From CAMCHP01 sp036835325 (GTDB lineage Bacteria > Bacteroidota > Bacteroidia > Flavobacteriales_D > Sanyastnellaceae): DNA of 31,937 nucleotides. Below, piece by piece: positions 24,963 to 30,625 of this stretch; the stretch's first letter is position 1; each line of letters opens with the position of its first letter. The DNA lies in NCBI GenBank assembly GCA_036835325.1, contig DAITMF010000038.1, positions 1 through 31,937 of the forward strand, given 5' to 3'. A program made the translations under genes and the position numbers. The notes beneath the pieces are model-generated. The model had not been told where the DNA came from and did not search any database. It worked only from the letters and a program-made list of their open reading frames with translations.

Positions 24963-25379
24963 ATGTACAAATCGGCGAGTATACTTCTATTCTTGCTCGT
25001 GCTGCTTGCAGGCACGCGTTGCAATCGAAACCGGTTTATTCCTTACATACCGGTTGATTTCGAAATCAACCTCAACTTGCCCGCTTATCAACCCTTGACT
25101 GCGGTTTCTGGATGGATAACCGTGAGCGGCGGTTCGCGTGGAATCATCATTTACCGCTTGAACCTTGACGAGTTCATTGCGTATGACCGGCACAGCACCT
25201 ACAATGTGGATGCCGCATGCCAGGTTGATTTAGGCGATGACAACATTCTCATCACCGACCCATGTTCGGGCTCGCAATGGGTAGTCACCGATGGCTCAGT
25301 AGCAACAGGACCGGCTGAATTGCCGCTTCAGCGCTATCAAACGTTCTGGAGCCCCCCCATTTTGCGCATCGTCAACTAG
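24963..25379 (+). CDS. Rieske-like lipoprotein without iron-sulfur ligands
   Basis: The 138-residue exported protein has an N-terminal signal segment (MYKSASILLFLLVLLAG, then TRC) that looks like a lipoprotein signal, although Arg before Cys is unusual for a lipobox. The body resembles the Rieske-fold proteins of Bacteroidota: RGIIIYRLNLDEFIAYDRHS, ACQVDLGDDNILITDPCSGS, QWVVTDGSVATGPAELPLQRY. A functional Rieske cluster needs CxH and CxxH. Here the first site reads DRHSTY and the second DPCSGSQW, so the cluster ligands are missing. Family membership is judged from the overall pattern and is not certain. It follows tsaB with its own -7 box, and a terminator-like hairpin lies just after the stop. 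Confidence 0.75.
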   Translation: MYKSASILLFLLVLLAGTRCNRNRFIPYIPVDFEINLNLPAYQPLTAVSGWITVSGGSRGIIIYRLNLDEFIAYDRHSTYNVDAACQVDLGDDNILITDPCSGSQWVVTDGSVATGPAELPLQRYQTFWSPPILRIVN

Positions 25380-25381
25380 TT

Positions 25382-25417
25382 TCAAAAAAAAGAAAACCCC
25401 TTTCCGTTGAAAGGGGT
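25382..25417 (-). terminator. Rho-independent terminator facing the reverse strand
   Basis: A 9-bp perfect stem ACCCCTTTC (25396-25404) with GAAAGGGGT (25409-25417) and a 4-nt loop. On the reverse strand it is followed by TTTCTTTTTTTT. The T-run lies only on that side, so it fits the small RNA at 25418-25526 better than the upstream plus-strand lipoprotein gene. Confidence 0.7.
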
Positions 25418-25420
25418 AGG

Positions 25421-25470
25421 GCTTGTACTGCGCCAAAAACTGGGGAGAGTAGGACGTGACGCAGCAATAC
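25421..25470 (+). other. 5S-rRNA-like 3' segment without a 5' half
   Basis: The plus strand reads TTGTACTGCGCC, a short A-rich loop, then CTGGGGAGAGTAGGACGTGACGC when spaced together. This resembles the 3' arm of bacterial 5S rRNA, where TACTGC is followed by GGGAGAGTAGG. The conserved 5' half of 5S (the CCGAACxxAGAAGTTAAG region) is absent. It may be a decayed 5S fragment or a chance or functional mimic within the reverse-strand RNA. Confidence 0.3.
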
Positions 25471-25530
25471 CGAAAGAAGGGGGACTCGGTCGAAGCCGCT
25501 TAAAATCCATCCTTACATCAGAATGGACGG

Positions 25531-25538
25531 CAAAAGTA
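25531..25538 (-). promoter_or_regulatory. -7 box (TACTTTTG) of the probable small RNA
   Basis: On the reverse strand TACTTTTG matches TAnnTTTG. No -33 TTG was seen at the usual distance upstream. The terminator about 115 nt downstream, with no protein frame between, is the main reason to trust it. Confidence 0.4.
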
Positions 25539-25569
25539 CGTCTGTCGGTTGGTCTTTAGATTCGGGGAT

Positions 25570-25614
25570 GGTGAATCACCGTATAAGTGCGGTAGCCCTA
25601 TAGCAATTACCGCA
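25570..25614. other. Two small inverted repeats in the intergenic region
   Basis: GGTG-AAT-CACC lies at 25570-25580, and a perfect 7-bp stem TGCGGTA (25588-25594) / TACCGCA (25608-25614) with a 13-nt loop follows. No T-run follows either one, so they are not obvious terminators. They may be operator-like or part of an RNA. Confidence 0.3.
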
Positions 25615-25636
25615 AGGCGGCTTCCATCGTAGCTTT

Positions 25637-25666
25637 TTGAGACAGTTCTTCTCAAATTGAGACAGT
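25637..25666. repeat. Direct repeat TTGAGACAGT x2 with an inverted CTCAAA
   Basis: TTGAGACAGT occurs at 25637-25646 and again at 25657-25666, a 20-bp period. TTTGAG (25636-25641) can also pair with CTCAAA (25651-25656). The origin is unknown: it could be a regulator-binding pair or the remnant of a mobile element end. Confidence 0.4.
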
Positions 25667-25849
25667 GCACATCCGTCAAAACAGCACAGTAGCAATCTCA
25701 ATACACTGATTTTATGTTAAATAAGCCTTTTATGGTGCGCTCATTTGCAAGCGGCATCGGTTTTGCGTTCCCGGCGACGTCAGCAACCTTGGGAGAGGGT
25801 GCTCAAGCCGCATTCATCGAATCCGGTGAAGGCTGTTTGCTGATTGATT

Positions 25850-25928
25850 GGAGTATTGGTTTTGAGTCCACCGGAAGGGAACAGGATGGGCTCAAACGGG
25901 GCGGTCTTTCACTAGGCCGCCCTACTCT
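25850..25928 (+). other. Predicted three-way-junction RNA fold
   Basis: By eye, a closing helix GAGTA (25851-25855) / TACTC (25923-25927) encloses two hairpins. One has stem TTTGAGTCC (25861-25869) / GGGCTCAAA (25888-25896) with one G-T pair and an 18-nt loop containing CCGGAAGG. The other has stem GGGCGGTC (25899-25906) / GGCCGCCC (25915-25922). A terminator follows at 25937. It could be a separate plus-strand RNA; no known family was recognised. Confidence 0.35.
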
Positions 25929-25936
25929 TTGGAACG

Positions 25937-25963
25937 AAAAAAGCCGGCTCGCGCCGGCTTTTT
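25937..25963. terminator. Bidirectional terminator downstream of ahcY
   Basis: The 6-bp GC stem GCCGGC (25943-25948) / GCCGGC (25953-25958), loop TCGC, is flanked by A6 and T5 runs that extend the helix. It lies 17 nt after the ahcY stop on the reverse strand and also works for any plus-strand transcript arriving from the left. Confidence 0.85.
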
Positions 25964-25979
25964 ATTGCATTTACAGTTC

Positions 25980-27296
25980 TTAGTAACGGTAAGCGTCAGC
26001 CTTGTAAGGACCGTTCTTGCTGACACCAATGTATTCAGCTTGCCCGTCAGTGAGTTCTTCAAGCTCTACACCGATTTTCTTCAAGTGCAAGCGTGCAACC
26101 TTCTCATCGAGGTGTTTCGGCAGCACGTACACATCGTTCGTGTAATTGCTGTTGTTCAGCCAAAGCTCGATCTGTGCCAAAGTTTGGTTGGTGAACGAAT
26201 TCGACATTACAAACGACGGGTGGCCGGTTGCACAGCCAAGGTTCACCAAACGACCTTCAGCGAGCAAAATGATGTCTTTGCCGTTGAAGGTGTACATATC
26301 AACCTGAGGCTTGATAGTGTCTTTCGTTGCACCATGGTTGGTATTCAACCATGCTACATCGATTTCATTGTCGAAGTGGCCGATGTTGGCAACGATGGCC
26401 TTGTCTTTCATGGCTTCGAAATGACGACCAACGATGATGTCGCGGTTACCGGTCGCCGTAACGATGATGTCAGACTCTTTAACGGCGTCATCCATCTTCT
26501 TTACTTCGTATCCGTCCATTGCAGCTTGCAGGGCGCAAATCGGGTCAATTTCGGTTACAATCACTCGGCAACCTGCGTTGCGCAGCGAATCAGCAGAACC
26601 TTTACCTACGTCACCGTAGCCGGCAACAACGGCAACTTTGCCTGCCATCATGATGTCGGTTGCACGACGAATGGCGTCAACGCATGACTCACGGCAGCCG
26701 TATTTGTTGTCAAACTTTGACTTGGTTACACTGTCGTTCACGTTGATGGCCGGCATTGGAAGGGTGCCTTTCTTCACGCGGTCGTACAGGCGCAGAACAC
26801 CGGTTGTGGTTTCTTCAGAGATGCCGCGCACGCCTTTAGCGATTTCCGGGTACTGATCAAGAACCACGTTGGTGAGGTCACCACCGTCGTCGAGAATCAT
26901 GTTGAGCGGCTGACGATCTTCGCCGAAGAACAGGGTTTGCTCAATGCACCAATCGTACTCTTCTTCTGTGAGCCCCTTCCATGCGTAAACAGGAATACCT
27001 GCTGCAGCAACAGCGGCAGCGGCGTGGTCTTGCGTTGAGAAGATGTTGCACGATGACCATTGTACTTCTGCACCCAACTCTACGAGGGTTTCGATGAGCA
27101 CTGCCGTTTGAATTGTCATGTGAAGGCACCCGGCGATGCGTGCACCTTTGAGCGGTTTGCTTGCACCGTATTCTTCGCGCAGTGCTATTAGGCCTGGCAT
27201 CTCGGCTTCGGCAAGGTTGATTTCTTTACGTCCCCACTCTGCAAGGGTAATGTCTTTTACCTTGTAAGAAAGGACTTGTGTAGTCGGAATGCTCAT
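25980..27296 (-). CDS. ahcY: Adenosylhomocysteinase (S-adenosylhomocysteine hydrolase)
   Basis: The 438-residue cytosolic NAD-dependent enzyme splits S-adenosylhomocysteine into adenosine and homocysteine, removing the product of methyltransferases. The substrate domain includes GCLHMTIQTAVLIETL, SSCNIFSTQDHAAAA and the catalytic Lys/Asp region DSVTKSKFDNKYGCRES. The NAD-binding motif GYGDVGKGSA is followed by VTEIDP. FDNEIDV and GRLVNLGCATGHPSFVMS are invariant family segments. The C-terminus KADAYRY retains the Lys and Tyr that reach the neighbouring subunit's NAD site. ATG 27296 (MSIPTTQ) fits the family; an upstream start at 27383 would include the promoter. The leader is about 30 nt, too short for an SAH riboswitch. 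Confidence 0.97.
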   Translation of the reverse strand: MSIPTTQVLSYKVKDITLAEWGRKEINLAEAEMPGLIALREEYGASKPLKGARIAGCLHMTIQTAVLIETLVELGAEVQWSSCNIFSTQDHAAAAVAAAGIPVYAWKGLTEEEYDWCIEQTLFFGEDRQPLNMILDDGGDLTNVVLDQYPEIAKGVRGISEETTTGVLRLYDRVKKGTLPMPAINVNDSVTKSKFDNKYGCRESCVDAIRRATDIMMAGKVAVVAGYGDVGKGSADSLRNAGCRVIVTEIDPICALQAAMDGYEVKKMDDAVKESDIIVTATGNRDIIVGRHFEAMKDKAIVANIGHFDNEIDVAWLNTNHGATKDTIKPQVDMYTFNGKDIILLAEGRLVNLGCATGHPSFVMSNSFTNQTLAQIELWLNNSNYTNDVYVLPKHLDEKVARLHLKKIGVELEELTDGQAEYIGVSKNGPYKADAYRY

Positions 27297-27332
27297 ACGT
27301 AGTATTGATTTCTGTCCGTTGATTTTGCTATG

Positions 27333-27340
27333 CAAAGTTA
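27333..27340 (-). promoter_or_regulatory. -7 box (TAACTTTG) of ahcY
   Basis: On the reverse strand TAACTTTG matches TAnnTTTG exactly; the ahcY ATG follows 36 nt later. No TTTG at the -33 distance is evident. It is divergent from the phosphopantetheinyl transferase gene. Confidence 0.5.
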
Positions 27341-27431
27341 ATGAATTCTGTGAAGATCCGTGAGTTTCATACGGTTCAGACACAGAGACAAGTTAAGACC
27401 AACAATGTTCAAAGCACCTTACATTTGGTGC

Positions 27432-28055
27432 ATGGGATTGATTCTACGTCTTGACTGGCCCGAAGGGCACCGAATTGCACTTTGGCATTGCTCTGAAAGC
27501 ATCGAAGAGCTTCAGGCGGCTTTACCTTATCATCAGGGCGATTTGGATGAAACACAGAAACTCAAGCATCCGAAGCGGGCATTGGAGTGGCACATCTCAC
27601 GGGCCGCGTTAAGGCTTGGGCTTAAGGTAACGGAAACCGTGCACTATTTGGCCAATGGGAAACCTTATTTGAGCAACGCCGCGCTTTCGCTTTCGCACTG
27701 TTTACCCCTTGCAGGGGCAATGATTCATCCTGCCCTTGGGGGGATGGATATTCAGGCTGCTGACCCGAAGCTTGCTACAATAAGGCAGAAGTTCACCCAC
27801 GACGACGAATGGGCATGGATGGCAAACCGTAGCGACGAGCTTGATTGCATCACCCTGTTGTGGAGTGCGAAGGAAGCGCTTTTCAAAGTCTACGGTGAGC
27901 AGCTTGCCTTTGCAGAGCAAATACGGATTGAACCGTTCACACCCGGCCAATCAGAATTGGTTGCACGTGTTTACCGCGAGGGGCGGGGCTGGATTGACCA
28001 CCGTTTGCGCTGTTTCTCGGTGCTCAACCACTGGGTAGTGGTTGTGGCGGCCTGA
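27432..28055 (+). CDS. 4'-Phosphopantetheinyl transferase superfamily protein
   Basis: This Sfp-type enzyme family moves 4'-phosphopantetheine from CoA to a Ser of a carrier protein. From ATG 27432 it has 207 residues, as in the Bacteroidota proteins of this type. KRALEWHISRAALR (substrate/CoA side), GKPYLSNAALSLSHC with the SLSH element, GGMDIQ (metal motif) and LLWSAKEALFKVYG with the W-S-x-K-E-x-x-x-K motif are visible. The metal motif is usually GIDIE, and here the second acidic residue is Gln. Alternative starts are ATG 27405 (nine residues longer) and GTG 27360. The gene is divergent from ahcY and convergent with rpmH. The target carrier protein is not known. Confidence 0.88.
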   Translation: MGLILRLDWPEGHRIALWHCSESIEELQAALPYHQGDLDETQKLKHPKRALEWHISRAALRLGLKVTETVHYLANGKPYLSNAALSLSHCLPLAGAMIHPALGGMDIQAADPKLATIRQKFTHDDEWAWMANRSDELDCITLLWSAKEALFKVYGEQLAFAEQIRIEPFTPGQSELVARVYREGRGWIDHRLRCFSVLNHWVVVVAA

Positions 28056-28066
28056 AAACGATGAAT

Positions 28067-28091
28067 AAAAAAAGCCCGATGAACGGGCTTT
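28067..28091. terminator. Terminator between the convergent PPTase and rpmH genes
   Basis: The 8-bp stem AAAGCCCG (28071-28078) / CGGGCTTT (28084-28091) has a 5-nt loop. An A7 run at 28067-28073 gives a strong T-tract on the reverse strand, so it mainly ends rpmH transcripts; the plus side has only TTT. Confidence 0.8.
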
Positions 28092-28113
28092 CGACTGCGT
28101 GTGCAGGAATATC

Positions 28114-28281
28114 TTAGCGTTCGATGCCTTTGTGGCGACGTTCGTCAGAAACGGTGAGTTTCTTACGGCCCTTCTTACGGCGAGCAGCCAATACGCGGCG
28201 ACCATTGGCACTGGCCATGCGAGTGAGGAATCCGTGTTTATTGCGACGCTTACGCTTTGAGGGCTGGAATGTCCGTTTCAT
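28114..28281 (-). CDS. rpmH: 50S ribosomal protein L34
   Basis: This 55-residue, highly basic protein of the large ribosomal subunit starts MKRTFQPSKRKRRNKHGFLT, the diagnostic L34 N-terminus, and continues RMASANGRRVLAARRKKGRK, then KLTVSDERRHKGIER. The classic K-R-T-[FY]-Q-P-S and H-G-F-x-x-R-M motifs are intact. It is slightly longer than many L34 proteins because of the C-terminal DERRHKGIER extension. It has its own strong promoter upstream and a terminator downstream. The dnaA/rnpA neighbours seen in some bacteria are absent here. Confidence 0.97.
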   Translation of the reverse strand: MKRTFQPSKRKRRNKHGFLTRMASANGRRVLAARRKKGRKKLTVSDERRHKGIER

Positions 28282-28318
28282 CGTGTTCTGTATTTATCGC
28301 CTTTTCGCAAAGGGAGTG

Positions 28319-28348
28319 CAAAGATAGATGAATTTCCTGCAATTTCAA
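28319..28348 (-). promoter_or_regulatory. Full -33/-7 promoter of rpmH
   Basis: On the reverse strand, TTG (28348-28346), a 19-nt spacer and TATCTTTG (28326-28319) form the best complete Bacteroidota-type promoter in the window. The leader to the ATG at 28281 is about 32 nt. Confidence 0.65.
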
Positions 28349-28452
28349 GGGTACCACTATTTTTTTTCACATCATTCGGTCAACAACAGCTCTAAGCGTC
28401 ATTGCGGTGGCTTTACGCCTTAAAATCTGCTCAGCAACACAGGCCAAAAACG

Positions 28453-28460
28453 TACCTTTG
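28453..28460 (+). promoter_or_regulatory. -7 box (TACCTTTG) of the MsbA-like gene
   Basis: TACCTTTG matches TAnnTTTG and ends 17 nt before the ATG at 28478. A matching -33 TTTG was not found. Confidence 0.45.
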
Positions 28461-28477
28461 CGCACGAAACCACCCCC

Positions 28478-30298
28478 ATGTCAGCATCCGATCCTGAAAA
28501 GAAAAAACTGAGCAAAGAAAGTCTGCGCAAGGCCATGCGCATTTTCCGTTATGTGAAGCCTTATGCGTGGACCTTCACGTTTGGCATGCTCCTCATCACC
28601 TTTTCAAGCGTGCTCACCCTTCTAATTACGAGGCTCTGGGGCCAATTGGGGGGTGTAGGCACAGGGGGCGAATCAGGCAGCGATGTGCGCTCAGCCTTCA
28701 ACCTAAGTGTTGATTTTGCCGACTTAACGAGCATCATTGGCGCCATTTTTGTAGTGCTTATTGTACAGGCCGGCTTCTCATACCTCCGTGTGATTTTGTT
28801 CACCAAAGTCACCGAAAACATGATGCTGGCGCTTCGTCGCGACACCTACGAACGCATCATTAAAATGCCCATGAGTTATTTTAACGAGCAACGGGTAGGC
28901 GACTTGAACTCACGCTTAAGCGCTGACGTCACATCCATTCAAGACGTTTTTACAGTAACCCTCGTTGAGCTTCTCAGACAGTTTATCATCATTGTTGGTG
29001 GCATCATTGCTCTGCTCATTTTTTCGCCCGTGCTAACGGGCATTATGCTCGCCACACTGCCGGTGATGATTGTTGTGGCCGTGGTGTTCGGAAAATTCAT
29101 CCGTAAGCTGAGCAAAGAAACCCAAGACAAGGTGGCTGAATCGAATGTCATCGTGCAAGAAACCTTCACCGGCATTGTAAACGTTAAGAGTTTTACCAAC
29201 GAAGGTTTTGAGGTGCTGCGCTACCTCGGAAAGCTCACCGATATTAAGAGTTACGCGATGCGCGGGGCCAAATGGCGAGGGGCGTTTGCGTCGTTCATCA
29301 TCTTGTTCATTTTCGGAGCCATCTCCATCGTTATCTTCAAAGGCGCCGATTTGATGCAGGAAGGCGAACTCGCAAGAGAGCACTTCTTCACTTTCTTACT
29401 CATGACCGGCCTAGTTGCCGGTTCGATTGGCGGCATTGCCAGTCAGTTCGGCGTTTTGCAGCGCGGAATTGGCGCCATTGAGAACGTCATGGACTTGCTC
29501 GAAATGGAGCCTGAACCTGTTGATTCAGACCTCAATCGCCAACGTGGCAAATTGAATTTGCTCGGCGAACTGGAGTTCAAAAATGTCAATTTCCACTACC
29601 CTTCGCGTGCCGATGTTGAAGTCTTGAACGGCTTGAGCTTCAAGGTGCTAGCTGGCAGCCAGGTGGCCATTGTTGGAACATCCGGAGCGGGCAAATCAAC
29701 CATTGCTTCGCTGATTCTGCAATTCTATTCACCTGTCAAAGGTGAATTGTTGTTTGACAATCAACCGGCCTCTTCCTATTCGCTGAGTGATTTACGCGAC
29801 TGCATGGCGTATGTGCCGCAAGAAGTGCTGCTGTTCGGCGGCAGCATCCGTGAAAACATCGCCTACGGCCGGCCGAATGCCGACGATCACGCTATTCGCG
29901 AAGCTGCGCGCCAAGCCAACGCCTTGGATTTTATTCAGCAGTTTCCCGAAGGCCTTGACACTGTTGTCGGCGAGCGTGGCATTCAGCTCTCTGGCGGTCA
30001 GCGCCAGCGCATTGCCATTGCACGCGCGGTGCTCCGCAATCCGACCATTTTATTGTTAGATGAAGCCACGTCATCGCTTGACTCAGAGAGCGAACGCTTG
30101 GTGCAAGACGCGCTTGACAAGCTCATGGAAGGGCGCACTTCGATTGTGATCGCCCACCGGTTATCGACCATCCGCAAAGCTGACAAGATTTTGGTGGTTG
30201 ACGGAGGTCGGATACACGAAGAGGGCACGCATGACATCCTAATAGAGCGTGAGGGTGGCCTTTACCGCCGTTTGGCCGAGGCTTACGCAAGCCGCTAA
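28478..30298 (+). CDS. ABC exporter, MsbA-like (fused permease and ATPase)
   Basis: The 606-residue half-transporter has an N-terminal six-helix ABC membrane domain (about 25-330) and a nucleotide-binding domain (about 365-606). ATPase motifs: Walker A GTSGAGKST (about 400-408), Q-loop YVPQEVLLF, signature LSGGQRQRIAIARA (about 504), Walker B ILLLDEATSSLD and H-loop IVIAHRLSTI. All catalytic residues are present, so the homodimer should be active. The membrane domain resembles MsbA/multidrug exporters (MPMSYFNEQRVGDLNSRLSADVTSIQD). Substrate could be lipid A-core, another lipid or a drug; nothing nearby decides. It has its own -7 box and stands alone, so it is probably monocistronic. Confidence 0.93.
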   Translation: MSASDPEKKKLSKESLRKAMRIFRYVKPYAWTFTFGMLLITFSSVLTLLITRLWGQLGGVGTGGESGSDVRSAFNLSVDFADLTSIIGAIFVVLIVQAGFSYLRVILFTKVTENMMLALRRDTYERIIKMPMSYFNEQRVGDLNSRLSADVTSIQDVFTVTLVELLRQFIIIVGGIIALLIFSPVLTGIMLATLPVMIVVAVVFGKFIRKLSKETQDKVAESNVIVQETFTGIVNVKSFTNEGFEVLRYLGKLTDIKSYAMRGAKWRGAFASFIILFIFGAISIVIFKGADLMQEGELAREHFFTFLLMTGLVAGSIGGIASQFGVLQRGIGAIENVMDLLEMEPEPVDSDLNRQRGKLNLLGELEFKNVNFHYPSRADVEVLNGLSFKVLAGSQVAIVGTSGAGKSTIASLILQFYSPVKGELLFDNQPASSYSLSDLRDCMAYVPQEVLLFGGSIRENIAYGRPNADDHAIREAARQANALDFIQQFPEGLDTVVGERGIQLSGGQRQRIAIARAVLRNPTILLLDEATSSLDSESERLVQDALDKLMEGRTSIVIAHRLSTIRKADKILVVDGGRIHEEGTHDILIEREGGLYRRLAEAYASR

Positions 30299-30325
30299 AA
30301 TCTGATTCGTTTCTTTTTTGGGGAT

Positions 30326-30352
30326 GGATGAGGGGCCTTGAGTTTCTCATCC
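30326..30352 (+). terminator. Weak terminator-like hairpin after the ABC exporter
   Basis: The 7-bp stem GGATGAG (30326-30332) / CTCATCC (30346-30352) has a 13-nt loop and is followed only by GCTTCTTT. It is located 28 nt after the stop. The T-run is short, so confidence is low. Confidence 0.35.
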
Positions 30353-30367
30353 GCTTCTTTACGTTGC

Positions 30368-30411
30368 ATGCACACTTCGGTTGGTGAATGGCGCGCCATT
30401 GTTGTGTGCAT
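30368..30411. repeat. Nested inverted repeat with a 14-bp perfect palindrome
   Basis: The outer arms ATGCACAC (30368-30375) and GTGTGCAT (30404-30411) flank the perfect palindrome AATGGCGCGCCATT (30387-30400). It lies in the 327-nt gap between the ABC exporter and the T9SS protein gene. The rest of this gap (30299-30625) holds the two flanking terminator-like hairpins and no credible gene. Confidence 0.5.
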
Positions 30412-30549
30412 CACGTCGCTACCGGAAACTGCTTTTCGCAGACGACAACCAGCTTACTCATCCGCCGGAGGCGAGAACAAATCAAGCGACGGCGACGCCT
30501 ACTGCAGGCACACACCTTTGAATGCAGGTCTGATTTGGTTATAAAAAGG

Positions 30550-30587
30550 GCTGAAAAAATGGAAAGGGCCACCCAATGGGCGGCCCT
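30550..30587 (-). terminator. Terminator of the T9SS-secreted protein gene
   Basis: The stem AGGGCC (30565-30570) / GGCCCT (30582-30587) continues inside as CCC/GGG after one mismatch, with an AAT loop. On the reverse strand it is followed by TTTCCATTTTTT. It lies about 40 nt after the stop codon. Confidence 0.7.
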
Positions 30588-30625
30588 CTCACTATGCGTT
30601 ATCGTTTGCCCGGAGGCAATCGCGA

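Larger units (their letters stand above)
25382..25526 (-). ncRNA. Probable structured small RNA on the reverse strand (unclassified)
   Basis: The segment has a -7 box (TACTTTTG, 25538-25531) at its 5' end and a GC-rich hairpin with a T-run at its 3' end (25417-25382), giving about 145 nt on the reverse strand. Internal pairings are visible: TCCAT/ATGGA near the 5' end (25527-25523 with 25510-25506), ACCGA/TCGGT (25490-25486 with 25473-25469), GCGGC/GCTGC (25499-25495 with 25465-25461, with one G-U pair that would be an A-C mismatch on the other strand), and CTGCG/CGCAG (25464-25460 with 25432-25428). No coding frame of note is present. It does not match tmRNA, RNase P RNA or SRP RNA cores. 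The class is unknown, and the strand is inferred. Confidence 0.45.

Noticed and set aside
25861..25896. SRP RNA (domain IV) because of CCGGAAGG in a hairpin loop
   Set aside because: The conserved CAGG bulge on the 5' side and AGCAG on the 3' side are not in place, and the stem does not match the SRP core.
25714..25983. An 89-codon plus-strand frame in the intergenic region
   Set aside because: It runs through the bidirectional terminator and the end of ahcY, has no -7 box close by and matches no motif. A shortened gene cannot be excluded, but the RNA-like structure explains the region better.
27297..27330. SAH riboswitch upstream of ahcY
   Set aside because: The leader from the -7 box to the ATG is only about 30 nt, too short for the known element, and no matching core was seen.
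30295..30411. A 38-codon reverse-strand frame (MHTTMARHSP...) ending inside the ABC exporter stop
   Set aside because: No promoter, no recognisable feature, and it is built from the nested palindrome; treated as chance.
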